From contig JAKAWJ010000001.1 of assembly GCA_021817005.1 (NCBI GenBank), positions 1 through 64,000 on the forward strand: a DNA stretch of 64,000 nt, read 5' to 3'. Below, in pieces: positions 26,337-34,540 of this stretch. The notes beneath the pieces are model-generated. The model did no database searches. It saw only the letters and a program-made list of their open reading frames with translations, and was not told where the DNA came from. Each line of letters opens with the position of its first letter. Position 1 is the stretch's first letter. Source of the stretch: an archaeon (lineage in GTDB: Archaea; Thermoproteota; Thermoprotei_A; Marsarchaeales; Marsarchaeaceae). A program made the position numbers and the translations under genes.

Positions 26337-27277
26337 GGCTGGAGAACCTCCTTTATTGCTTCAGCGAGCTTCCGGGAAAAGACCGGACTTACCGAGTCCG
26401 CAATCATCTGGTATTTCGCCGCCAGTCCTGCTCTTTCAGGAAACCTGAGGCCCTCGCTGAACCCCATTATAAGGAACGCCTCCCTGACCGAAATCACACG
26501 GTCCTTCTCTTTGAGATTACAATTCTTTCTTTTTGGTTGCAGCGAGTCGGGATGAAGTATGTATGTTTTCATGATGTTTCCAAAAGAAGGCGCCGGCTCG
26601 CCCCACTTCAGTTTATACCAGCCATACTTCCCCGAGTTGTAGAGTGGCAGATATTTCTCTATAGTATTGAGTCTGGGCCACTCATGATAGGATTTCTGCC
26701 CCCTCTCCGTGTTTCGAAGGTCCCAGATCTTGGACTTCACGGTCGATTCAGGCGACCTGCGCTTATCAAGTGCTTCCTTTACTCGACTGCTCTGGTCATT
26801 CAGCACTCCGACCGCAAAAAACCGTTGCCTGCGAGTAGCCGCTCCGAACTCACTGTACTTGATGTTGGTCTTCAGAATGGAATAGCCGGCCCGCTCGGCT
26901 TTTCTGCTCCAGTATTCGAACGTGCCGGAATGTCCGGCGGGCGGAACGTTTTCGAACACGAAAGCTAGGGGTCGGGGTCTCAATGCGAGAACGTGTTTGA
27001 AGTATACCCCCAGCAATCTGTAGTCAAGATGTCTTTTCTCTCGTTTAATCGTGTTGACAGATGACCAGGGTCTACATGGGGGACCTCCTATCAAAATCTC
27101 ATAATTTCCCGTCATATTCTCCATAAGTAAATCTTTCTGAACGAACCTGCCAAAGCCATTCAGTTCGAAAGTTTGGCCAGCCAGTTCTGATCTGTCAACG
27201 CCAGTAACTTGAAATCCAGCTGCTTTGAATCCGCTCGCGAGACCTCCCATACCGGAGAACAGGTCAAGCACTTTCAC
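26333..27277 (-). CDS. drmMII: DNA (cytosine-5) methyltransferase, DrmMII-like
   Basis: 314-residue m5C methyltransferase. Motif I is LDLFSGMGGLASGF, motif IV is GGPPCRPWS with the catalytic Cys, motif VI is FENVP, motif VIII is ATRRQRFFAVG and motif X is ADSVSPVFSRKLAEAI. It starts with GTG. It heads the operon, with the glycosylase overlapping its 3' end. As in class 2 DISARM, it would mark host DNA and so distinguish self from invader. The recognition sequence cannot be told from the sequence; the target-recognition region is short (about residues 170-240). Confidence 0.9.
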   Translation of the reverse strand: MKVLDLFSGMGGLASGFKAAGFQVTGVDRSELAGQTFELNGFGRFVQKDLLMENMTGNYEILIGGPPCRPWSSVNTIKREKRHLDYRLLGVYFKHVLALRPRPLAFVFENVPPAGHSGTFEYWSRKAERAGYSILKTNIKYSEFGAATRRQRFFAVGVLNDQSSRVKEALDKRRSPESTVKSKIWDLRNTERGQKSYHEWPRLNTIEKYLPLYNSGKYGWYKLKWGEPAPSFGNIMKTYILHPDSLQPKRKNCNLKEKDRVISVREAFLIMGFSEGLRFPERAGLAAKYQMIADSVSPVFSRKLAEAIKEVLQP

Positions 27278-27374
27278 AGCGCGTTTTTACACTCCCCCTT
27301 CGCTCCGCCTCACCAGCACCCCTTCATCTCCAGTGGGTCAGAGACCTTCGGGCACCCAAGTGTTCTTGAATGGT

Positions 27375-27382
27375 TTATATAA
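27375..27382. promoter_or_regulatory. Symmetric TATA box ahead of the DISARM operon
   Basis: TTATATAA reads the same on both strands. On the minus strand it predicts a start near 27352, with a ~75-base leader before the methyltransferase GTG. On the plus strand it would fire into a degenerate region with no sound gene. Confidence 0.6.
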
Positions 27383-27399
27383 CTTCCATGTTCTCAGCC

Positions 27400-27843
27400 G
27401 CCTCGATAAATTATCCGGGTTTTGTGACAGAGGGTTGTCGCTGCCTACCCGCAGCGCCTTAGGCGTTCGCATACTAAAGAACGAGGAAGACTCGGGCATG
27501 TTTGCTGTGGCCACTTCGGGCGACTCTAAGGAGAACCAGTGTCGGTCCATCGCCTCTAAATGTTTGTTAGGTCAAGGTGGGGAGTCGAGCATGGCTAGGG
27601 TGTTCTGCAAGCCCTCGGCAACTTCAAGCGTAAGCTTGCGCCCCTGATTAAGTCGACCGGGATAGAATCTGAATTATTCTGGGTTCATTCTATTAGTTTG
27701 ACTGTTGTATTAAATGTAAAGAAATTTGTGCTTTTTATTTCGCTTTCATTCCGCGCGGCTCGCCCAATATACAGGAATCAAATGCTGATTTGAAGCGCTA
27801 AAATTGTAGTGAACCTCCTGACCCTAGTTATGGATAACTGAAT
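27400..27843. other. Gene-poor flank of the DISARM island
   Basis: A plus-strand frame through 27436-27647 (ALGVRILKNEEDSGMFAVAT) looks partly protein-like but has no clear start or family. I see no supportable gene. Confidence 0.25.
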
Positions 27844-28617
27844 CTAACAATGAATAATGCGCCACCGTATTTGTTCCTCTCGTAATTTTCGTAGAGGAAA
27901 CCGATGCTTCCTCTGTTTTTCCTGCATTATTTCGGTGTTAATGTAAAGCCCAAGTCCCCGGTGGTTTAGCTTGCTGATCACGAGTGGTTCTTTGTAGAGC
28001 GTCTGCTTGTTGTTGCGTAAGACTAGCGAGCCGTTGTTACCAATGACTACTGACTCGGTCATTGAGTTGATTGGGGAAGAGAACTTCCTGTTAATTATAT
28101 CCCTTTTAAAGCTCAGTGCGTATATTGTGTTAGAGATGGTATTTTCTAGCATCTGCGAGAGCGAAGCCGAGGATATTCCTCTGGAAAGTCTTCGGACTTC
28201 GCGTTATCGCTCTGTATTTTGTCTGCTTAGAAGTTTTCGCATAGAGCATTCGATGATATGGCGATTGCGACCGCGACCTTGGTTCGGGTGTGCTGTTCCG
28301 TGTTCCTGACGTACGCGGCTACACCAAGCAGAGCGACTTCGTTACTCAATCCGTACAGTATTTGTTCTCAGCCTTGCACGTTCATGCTGAACAGTTGTCC
28401 TTTTTGTGAGACCTTGAGGTAGGCGTTCAGATTTCCCACCATGCTGTCAAATTCGTTCGTGAATCTTTCCGGAGCAGGCCCGATTCCCGTAAGGCGGAGG
28501 GACGCCTTCCGTTTCTCCTCCTTGGTTTCCGAAAGCTCCTCTATAGTTTTGTTCAGGTGGTAATGACATCCTCGACCTGCCGCTCAAGAGTACTCGACCA
28601 CTCGAATGGAACCTCAA
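27844..28617 (-). pseudogene. Decayed ~250-residue gene
   Basis: Minus-strand pieces follow one another in order: TTVIEVPFEWSSTLERQVED, then after a shift HLNKTIEELSETKEEKRKAS with RFTNEFDSMVGNLNAYLKVS. A TGA comes next, then EQILYGLSNEVALLGVAAYV, a TAA near 28227, and after another shift RRLSRGISSASLSQMLENTI running to 27844. The internal stretch NNGSLVLRNNKQTLYKEPL is still open. At least four lesions are visible. No family was recognised; the middle is coiled-coil-like. Confidence 0.6.
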
Positions 28618-28660
28618 TTACCGTAGTCCCCGAACGGGGGTTGTGGCGGGCTACGAGCCA

Positions 28661-28757
28661 TTTTTTGCGTAGAAGTCGAAACGTGGCCCTGCCTTATGCG
28701 CCTAAAGCAAGGATTCATCAGCAGTATACACTCGCTGCTTAAGGAAGACTCGCCCAA
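28661..28757 (+). repeat. Direct repeat copy B flanking the defence island
   Basis: Ungapped 97-base match to 17544-17640, same orientation. It encodes MRLKQGFISSIHSLLKEDSP from the ATG at 28696. Confidence 0.8.
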
Positions 28758-29103
28758 GGCGTCCTTCTTTAGAGTTTAGAGAAAATTAAGTGAATGGGAA
28801 GAAGCCAAGTTCGCCGATGTCGAACCTCTGGTAGCGCCATCGTTCGCCACAGCCATTTTCGTCGGCTCAGGGATTGAAACCGACAGTGTATGCTTTAGCT
28901 ACAGAGTCTTTAACTCTCCCGGTGGGCTCTCTCGTGATGTGTACGTTCCGGTTTCGAGAGAGAGTTCGAGATCCGTCCATGGGACACGTGAATCACTCTA
29001 CCTGTCTTGGAAAGACAAATTCAGCCAGCTTCTCCAGTCCACACTGTGGTTCATCCTGTCCTTATGGCTCAGTCTATGCTCAAGCACACGCTCTCAAGGT
29101 TGA
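28696..29103 (+). pseudogene. Repeat-B gene interrupted by a single TAG
   Basis: After MRLKQGFISSIHSLLKEDSP and seven more codons comes TAG (28777). The same frame then stays open for another ~108 codons (RKLSEWEEAKFADVEPLVAP, then FATAIFVGSGIETDSVCFSY) to a TGA at 29101. It is homologous at its start to the pseudogene at 17579. The family is unknown. 29104-29631 contains no supportable gene. Confidence 0.5.
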
Positions 29104-29631
29104 TTAACAGCCAGCGCTATAGAAATTGAAGAGATACGAGGATCCCTCATGCCTGTCTATTGAAGTTTTTTGTACTGGAATATGCCCTAGCTACATCCAA
29201 AAGTTAGTCAAGGAACGGTGGCAATGTAATCAGCTGAATCTGGAGGTTGATGGGGATAGACAGAGTCTGTACACTGACGAACAAAAGGGGGAAGGGAATG
29301 AGGCTGCTTCTAAGTACGGAAATACAACCCAGACCATGTCCTGCACAGGATTCTCTGGGAGTTAGCAGACTAACCCGCCGAAGTAAGCTTACCCTTCAAC
29401 TACTCGGGGGCACTTGCAAAGCGAAAGCGGAATATTCTAACGCGCCAAGAGAAGCAGCAAACTCCAGTCTGACCGCCCCTCTGCTTGTTGTCAGAAATGG
29501 GAAACGACTCGAACCACTTTGTATCCTGAAAGCGAAATATATCATACTCGTTATTCAGACCAGTCTCGGTTTGCCATAATTAGACAAAGTTCATGTCGCT
29601 ATGAATTTAGATTGAAGAATCGCGTCGATAA

Positions 29632-29946
29632 CTACTTAAAAATTTTGGCAACCAGAACTGCAATATAGCCGAAGCATGATAATCCTACCAGAAAAAGAAA
29701 CGTCAATCCGAGCGCTGGAATTTCTCCGCCTGGCCAAATCACTCCATAATAGTCAGAAATAAAAAGAAGAACCAGCGAAACAGAAGTTACCAGTATAAAG
29801 TCAAATGTGGCTATTAAAATGATAGGACGAAGTTCCTTGCTTAAATAGATTCTTTCACTGGCCAATCCGTGAATTACAGACATTAACACGAAGAACAGTG
29901 TGCCCGGGATTACTGCACCCAAAAACATGGTATCATAGAAGGTCAT
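29632..29946 (-). CDS. Small three- to four-helix membrane protein paired with a PLD-like protein
   Basis: 104 residues with helices near 8-28, 44-65 and 78-102, and a short charged loop (ASERIYLSKELR). Its ATG lies 14 bases inside the end of the upstream PLD-like gene, so both come from one transcript and are probably functionally linked. No family was recognised. Confidence 0.75.
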   Translation of the reverse strand: MTFYDTMFLGAVIPGTLFFVLMSVIHGLASERIYLSKELRPIILIATFDFILVTSVSLVLLFISDYYGVIWPGGEIPALGLTFLFLVGLSCFGYIAVLVAKIFK

Positions 29947-30748
29947 TGAGGTGGCCCTCGTCTAACTCTTCGACCAGAACGAGCTTAAGGTCATTGTCAC
30001 TAATTCGTCGTTGGAAGGATTGTCTGGCAAACTGGTCTGCGCCATGCGGCGCAACCAAAATGCCACATCTAATGTGCCTGTTATAATGTCTTTCAGTTGT
30101 CACCTTCAGGATATATTCTTCCGCTAGACTTTGATTGACAGCAGATTCCGCAATATCTGTTAGGACTATGTCTCTGTCTTTCGTTGCTACGAAGTTGAAA
30201 CGATTTCCCATCATCCTCAATTTACCATTTTCCAGAACTTCGTAATGGCGTTCATGTAGTATCCTTCTCAAAAATTCAGTTTGATAGGTGGAAGCAGGGC
30301 TTGGCTCCTTTTCCCGCCTCTCTCCTTTTTCCCACATTTCCTCAAACCTTCTGTAGAATTGCATTACCACAGGTTCTTCACTGAAACCCACAGCAACATA
30401 TTCTCGATTTACGTGTGGATAGCCCAGGGTTGTGTCTGAAGGGATTCCCATAAGCACGTAAGAACGGTCGAAAATAAGCACTCTAATATCTCCATGATCA
30501 TAAAAACGAACAGGACAGCCGAGTTTTTCGAATTCTTCTGTATATTCGTTAGCTGTTTGCAGTTTCACACTCAACACCCTTACGACCACTCCCTTCGACC
30601 TTGCTATTCGTATCGCATCAGCGAACTCCTTTTCTTGCGAAATCCAGGCAATATGACGGCCCATTAGGAGCGCATCACTTTTGCACTGCTGGAGCATCTC
30701 TGATGTCTTTTTGACAAAATCTCTTCTAGAGGTAAATATCTCGCACAT
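29933..30748 (-). CDS. PLD-fold protein with uncharacterised C-terminal domain
   Basis: 271 residues from the ATG at 30748 (MCEIFTSRRDF); the frame extends to 30850 but the promoter favours the shorter start. Residues ~1-150 match the single-HKD PLD-like fold seen in TrmB C-terminal domains: KSDALLMGRHIAWI, then GVVVRVLSVKLQT, then FYDHGDIRVLIFDRSYVLMG, where H-x-K is reduced to HGD. Residues ~165-271 contain FVATKDRDIVLTDIAES and HIRCGILVAPHGAD, which loosely resemble a restriction-endonuclease-like core. It overlaps a small membrane protein gene. A defence or membrane-associated effector role is inference from context. Confidence 0.72.
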   Translation of the reverse strand: MCEIFTSRRDFVKKTSEMLQQCKSDALLMGRHIAWISQEKEFADAIRIARSKGVVVRVLSVKLQTANEYTEEFEKLGCPVRFYDHGDIRVLIFDRSYVLMGIPSDTTLGYPHVNREYVAVGFSEEPVVMQFYRRFEEMWEKGERREKEPSPASTYQTEFLRRILHERHYEVLENGKLRMMGNRFNFVATKDRDIVLTDIAESAVNQSLAEEYILKVTTERHYNRHIRCGILVAPHGADQFARQSFQRRISDNDLKLVLVEELDEGHLNDLL

Positions 30749-30761
30749 TGCCCCCGACCCG

Positions 30762-30776
30762 CCTGAAAAGTTCAGG
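30762..30776. promoter_or_regulatory. Palindrome at the predicted start site (operator candidate)
   Basis: CCTGAA-AAG-TTCAGG is a perfect 6-base inverted repeat. The start site predicted from the TATA box at 30792-30799 (about 30769) falls in its centre, so a bound repressor would block transcription of the PLD-like pair. Confidence 0.5.
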
Positions 30777-30791
30777 GCTGTAGCGTGCCTA

Positions 30792-30799
30792 ATAATTTT
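30792..30799 (-). promoter_or_regulatory. TATA box of the PLD-like/membrane pair
   Basis: AAAATTAT on the minus strand, about 21 bases from the palindrome centre and 47 from the ATG. The interval 30800-31250 otherwise holds only a doubtful 116-codon minus-strand frame (30860-31210) that I do not accept as a gene. Confidence 0.5.
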
Positions 30800-31250
30800 T
30801 TCGCTTCTGTATTGATGACTAGGATAAGCCCTGTTTGCGGTCGATAGCACGAGAAGAAGTTAGGCCTTTGCCCTCAGCCGTGCAGCCCGCCCTTCACGGA
30901 AGCTATCACAGCTTTTGAGCGGGTTAAAATCTTCTGACCCAAGCAAGAGCGGCACATTCATACAGGCAGGTTCAGTTTCCGCAATCAAAGACGGTTGGTG
31001 AGTTTGTGGTATTGCTCTATATCCACGAAATATAATCCCTTTAGTCAAGACTTGATCAATGGGATCAATTGTGAACAGCGCATGGCATATAACATCTATC
31101 GCCAAGACAGATTCTGAGGAGGGTCCACAGAACAACCCGAGGAAGGCTCTTCGCCACACGCTCCCCGCAAGCTCCCACCCTCGCAGCAAGTGCATGATGA
31201 AGTTCATCATTCAAATTTTAAGAACGCTAACACCCGCTACAATCCTCGAA

Positions 31251-32237
31251 TTAATTGCCAGATGCTTCCACTTTCACACCTTCTGCGTTCATATCTAACG
31301 GCAGGATCTCGGCACCTCCTGACTCGAGTCTTTCCGAAACATTCTCGTAAGAATCTTTCCCTGCCACGGCAATCACGCAATCTCCCCCTCCAGCGCCAGA
31401 AAGCTTGGCCCCATATGCTCCTCCTTTAATCGCTAAGGAAACAAGACGGCCCAGCGTTTCGGTGCTCACTCCCAAGGACGAAAGAAGGCCATGATTCAGT
31501 GTCATCAATATGCCAACCTCTTCCCAGTCGCTTCTTAAAAGCGCGCTTTCCGCAAGTTTGACTATTTCGTCGCTGATCGAAAATAAACTTTGGCACAGCG
31601 AATTATGACCCGCACACAAGTCGGCAACTTTGTTAACATAAAATGCGGTGCTGGCCTTTTCTCCAGAATATGCAACAATCAGTGGAATATCTGAAATCGG
31701 CAGCGCTCGGACTTTCCCATTCTGCGAAAAATCTATTGTTCCGCCGTAGATCGCAGAGGCCACATCAAAACCTGAAGCCAAAGGCATCCCGGACTTCTTG
31801 TGTCTACCTTGGACATTTAACACTGCATCATATGCTATATGAAACAGCGTTCCGTTGTCCAGCTTCAGGTTATTCAGGTGCGCGAGCGCCTTAATAACTC
31901 CGACCGTCACGGCTGATGAGCTTCCAAGTCCGTACTTGGCAGAGAAGTCGCTCCAAATCTCTATTTCTCCACCAAACGATCCTCCAAAGTAGTTTGAGAT
32001 GCTCTGCATTGCAGCAATCACAAAGGCTGCGTTCCTTGGATAAGTGGTCCCCTTTTCTATCAGGTAGTGGTCGAATCCCATGTCCTTGGAGGTCAGGACC
32101 GTTTCACGTGAGTCTCTGATTTTGACCCACATACGTTTGTTGACTGCGGTCACTATGCAGTGACCTCCGTAAACTACCGCGTGCTCTCCAAAAAGCGCGA
32201 GCTTGGCCGGAGTGGAAACTACGCAGGTATCGCTCAC
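31251..32237 (-). CDS. Phosphomevalonate kinase-like GHMP kinase
   Basis: 328-residue GHMP-fold kinase. Motif 1 is PAKLALFGEHAVVYGG, the ATP loop is KYGLGSSSAVTVG and motif 3 is KLSGAGGGDCVIA. The segment SGFDVASAIYGGTIDF matches the GSGFDV-xx-A-x-YG signature of phosphomevalonate kinases rather than mevalonate kinases. It lies two bases after the decarboxylase gene, and a second GHMP kinase at 63.5 kb is the better mevalonate kinase. Predicted reaction: mevalonate 5-phosphate to the 5-diphosphate, in the cytoplasm. Mevalonate kinase is the alternative. Confidence 0.83.
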   Translation of the reverse strand: MSDTCVVSTPAKLALFGEHAVVYGGHCIVTAVNKRMWVKIRDSRETVLTSKDMGFDHYLIEKGTTYPRNAAFVIAAMQSISNYFGGSFGGEIEIWSDFSAKYGLGSSSAVTVGVIKALAHLNNLKLDNGTLFHIAYDAVLNVQGRHKKSGMPLASGFDVASAIYGGTIDFSQNGKVRALPISDIPLIVAYSGEKASTAFYVNKVADLCAGHNSLCQSLFSISDEIVKLAESALLRSDWEEVGILMTLNHGLLSSLGVSTETLGRLVSLAIKGGAYGAKLSGAGGGDCVIAVAGKDSYENVSERLESGGAEILPLDMNAEGVKVEASGN

Positions 32238-32239
32238 TC

Positions 32240-33301
32240 CTACATCGCCTGCTTAGGTGAAAGGGACACAGGTATCATTGCGTTCACGTCTATCAGATGA
32301 CTTGAATCGTCCTGAAGGATTTTGGGACCCTCCCCAACCTTCGACTCCAAAACCTCTTCTACCCCACTTATTCGGGAAATTTGATTCTTTAGCTCGTTTG
32401 CGCAATCATCCGTAGTAATGATAAACGCATTTGGTCCGGCGTCAAAGGTATAGGCCGCCTTAATGCTGCCGCTATTAAATTCCATTACAGCTCTGATTAT
32501 ATTTCTGGATACGTCATTCAAATAGAAGAAGGGGGGCCACGAGTCCATCATTACTGCGTGGAGGTTATTGCTTTCCCGCATTACCTCAAGAAAGAGATTC
32601 TCCGTATCCTTTCTTGCAATCAGTTCTTTCACGGCTGAAAGGTGTTTATCCACTTCTTTAAGCCGTTGCAAAAAAAGAGAGCTGGTTTTAACAGTCCTTG
32701 TCTGGCCCACTCTGGAGGACACTTCTTTCTTTTGTGAAGTAACTATCGCTATCAGAATTCTGATTTCGGGCCAGAAGGTATGGGGTTCAATCTGAACTGC
32801 GTAGGAATCTCTCCCGTCCTGATGAGCTCCCTTCGTCCATTCCACAAAACCTCCCATGATTGACCTGCACGCAGACCCACTACCCTGACGTGCAATTATA
32901 GAAAGTGCCTGGGGGTCCAGCTTGAGATTCAGCGCGTGTGCGCCTCCAAGCGTGAGCGCAGCAATCCCGGAGGCAGACGACGCAAGCCCGGCGCTAGAAG
33001 GAAAGGAGTTGAATGAGACAACCAGCGCTCTCGATCGTGATTCGTCTGAGCGCAGCAAATTTAGAACTCTAACAACATCTGCAGACTCCTCTTCCGTTTG
33101 TCTTCTTCCGTTCAGCCAGAATTCATCCTTCTTAAGTTGTTCACTGAATAGAACCGTCGTCCGGGTTTTGATGGGAGCATCCAGCGTGACAGATAGGCTC
33201 CCATTCAGTGGAAGAAACAGTTTATCATCCCTCTTTCCCCAGTATTTTATAAGCGCAATATTCGGGCTAGCTTCGGCAGTAGCGATTTTATGGCCGCTCA
33301 A
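32240..33301 (-). CDS. mvaD: Diphosphomevalonate decarboxylase
   Basis: 353 residues. It has the family signature NIALIKYWGKRD near the N-terminus, LPLNGSLSVTLD, the phosphate-binding GLASSASGIAALT, GSGSACRSIMGGF and the catalytic Asp in YTFDAGPNAFI. It makes isopentenyl diphosphate from mevalonate 5-diphosphate with ATP and loss of CO2. It starts with TTG two bases after the predicted transcription start (TATA-like at 33326-33333), and is followed by the PMK-like gene. The catalytic Asp and active-site Lys are kept, which argues against a mevalonate 3-kinase. A decarboxylase acting on the monophosphate cannot be excluded. Confidence 0.9.
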   Translation of the reverse strand: MSGHKIATAEASPNIALIKYWGKRDDKLFLPLNGSLSVTLDAPIKTRTTVLFSEQLKKDEFWLNGRRQTEEESADVVRVLNLLRSDESRSRALVVSFNSFPSSAGLASSASGIAALTLGGAHALNLKLDPQALSIIARQGSGSACRSIMGGFVEWTKGAHQDGRDSYAVQIEPHTFWPEIRILIAIVTSQKKEVSSRVGQTRTVKTSSLFLQRLKEVDKHLSAVKELIARKDTENLFLEVMRESNNLHAVMMDSWPPFFYLNDVSRNIIRAVMEFNSGSIKAAYTFDAGPNAFIITTDDCANELKNQISRISGVEEVLESKVGEGPKILQDDSSHLIDVNAMIPVSLSPKQAM

Positions 33302-33325
33302 CTTGATTTCCGTATACTTGAGGGG

Positions 33326-33333
33326 TGCTTAAC
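33326..33333 (-). promoter_or_regulatory. TATA-like box of the mvaD operon
   Basis: GTTAAGCA on the minus strand, centred 28 bases from the TTG of mvaD. The rest of the gap up to 33654 holds no gene. Confidence 0.5.
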
Positions 33334-33654
33334 ATTTTCGACTTTACAATCTCGTAAGGAACCCGGATAGGGCCTTATAGATTACACATTCTTGAACAGC
33401 GACTCTCGGGCAATTGTGACGAAGTATCCAGTAACACTGGCTAGGAAAGAAAGTCGTGAAAGTGCTTGTTTGAAAAATACTTTTTATCACTGTGCAATCT
33501 TAACGCTGTATCCGATTCGATGATTATTTGGCTTTCAATGATGGAGCATGACCCTCCGAAGCCAAAAAGAACGGTAGCGAGTTTCTTATCTATCGTAACG
33601 GGAGCGTCACTTTTGCGACAGATGGCCTACGATTTGTGCACTTTGCCAGAGGGA

Positions 33655-34473
33655 TTACTTCCTGCCTCGGCCTCTTTTCAACTTGGACCGTTTGAGAAGC
33701 GCTTTCAGCTTCTGGAACGCGTCATCCTCTCCCACTAGGTCCGCAAGCTGCCAGAGCTTCACCAGCATTTCCCTTCTCTTTGAGACGTTCGCCTTGTAGC
33801 TCTTGAGAGCTGCCGAGGTCAGCGGGCCCATCGCTACCTTTTTCAGGCTCTCGTCGAACCGCATCATTAGAGAGTCGCCCAGAAACGGAGAGACCGATGG
33901 GTCGATCTCCGAAACTGCGTCAAGAACGAACGCAGACAGAAGCCCGAGTTCTCCCTGATACCCGGGTGAGTAGCCGAGCAACCTGAGAAGCAATTGGCCC
34001 CCGGTAACCGAGCCACTTCCGAGGAGCGCATAGCCCGGTACCTTGTGCAGGGGGTTGGCTATCCCATGGTCGTCGAAAACATACAGTCTTGGCTTGCCAG
34101 TCGAAGAAAGCGAAGCGAGGAGCAGCTCTGTGTCAACGCTGATTCCGTTGTTCCGGAGGTCAGCGTATCTTGCCATGAGGCGGGCTTCGAGAGTAGCCAC
34201 AATCTCGTCGAGTTCCTCGTCATTCGGGTTGCGCTTCTTTCCTGTTGCCCTCAGCCAGCCGAGAAACTCCTTCTCTATCAGAGATGCGCCCTGCTTGACA
34301 AGCGCGGAGTTTCCGGAGCCTCCAACAACCGCAAGGTCAATCTCGCTCTGTCCGTTTCCCTGATAGATGGGGTATATCTTTGTCTCTTCATGCATTACGT
34401 ACCCCCCTGACGCTCTGCTGTCAGCTGTGACCACCACGCCCGTATCCCAGACCATGCCGATTATGAGTGTCAA
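33655..34473 (-). CDS. Proteasome-like Ntn hydrolase
   Basis: 272 residues. The N-terminus TLIIGMVWDTGVVVTADSRA follows the initiator and has the proteasome beta pattern: Thr2 would become the N-terminal nucleophile. The Asp of ADSRAS lies at position 17 of the mature chain and a Lys in ETKIYPI at about 31. A glycine-rich YALLGSGSVTGGQLLL follows the usual beta-subunit position. The ~60-residue C-terminal extension is basic (KLKRGRGRK). It is more distant than a true 20S beta subunit and lacks a propeptide, so it may form its own ring. It starts with TTG, with a TATA-like box at 34501-34508. Confidence 0.83.
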   Translation of the reverse strand: MTLIIGMVWDTGVVVTADSRASGGYVMHEETKIYPIYQGNGQSEIDLAVVGGSGNSALVKQGASLIEKEFLGWLRATGKKRNPNDEELDEIVATLEARLMARYADLRNNGISVDTELLLASLSSTGKPRLYVFDDHGIANPLHKVPGYALLGSGSVTGGQLLLRLLGYSPGYQGELGLLSAFVLDAVSEIDPSVSPFLGDSLMMRFDESLKKVAMGPLTSAALKSYKANVSKRREMLVKLWQLADLVGEDDAFQKLKALLKRSKLKRGRGRK

Positions 34474-34500
34474 TTCAGCCGTTCACTTGGTCTGCTCCAC

Positions 34501-34508
34501 CAATATGC
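34501..34508 (-). promoter_or_regulatory. TATA box of the proteasome-like gene
   Basis: GCATATTG on the minus strand, predicting a start near 34478, five bases before the TTG. Confidence 0.5.
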
Positions 34509-34540
34509 AAGGGCCATATTTGTGTGTCTAAACTCTTGGC

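Noticed and set aside
30860-31210. 116-codon minus-strand frame between the PLD-like and PMK-like genes
   Set aside because: Composition is not protein-like, no promoter spacing fits and no family motif is visible.
32240-33301. Mevalonate 3-kinase of the Thermoplasma pathway instead of a decarboxylase
   Set aside because: The catalytic Asp in YTFDAGPNAF and the active-site Lys in NIALIKYWGKR are kept, which the 3-kinase lacks.
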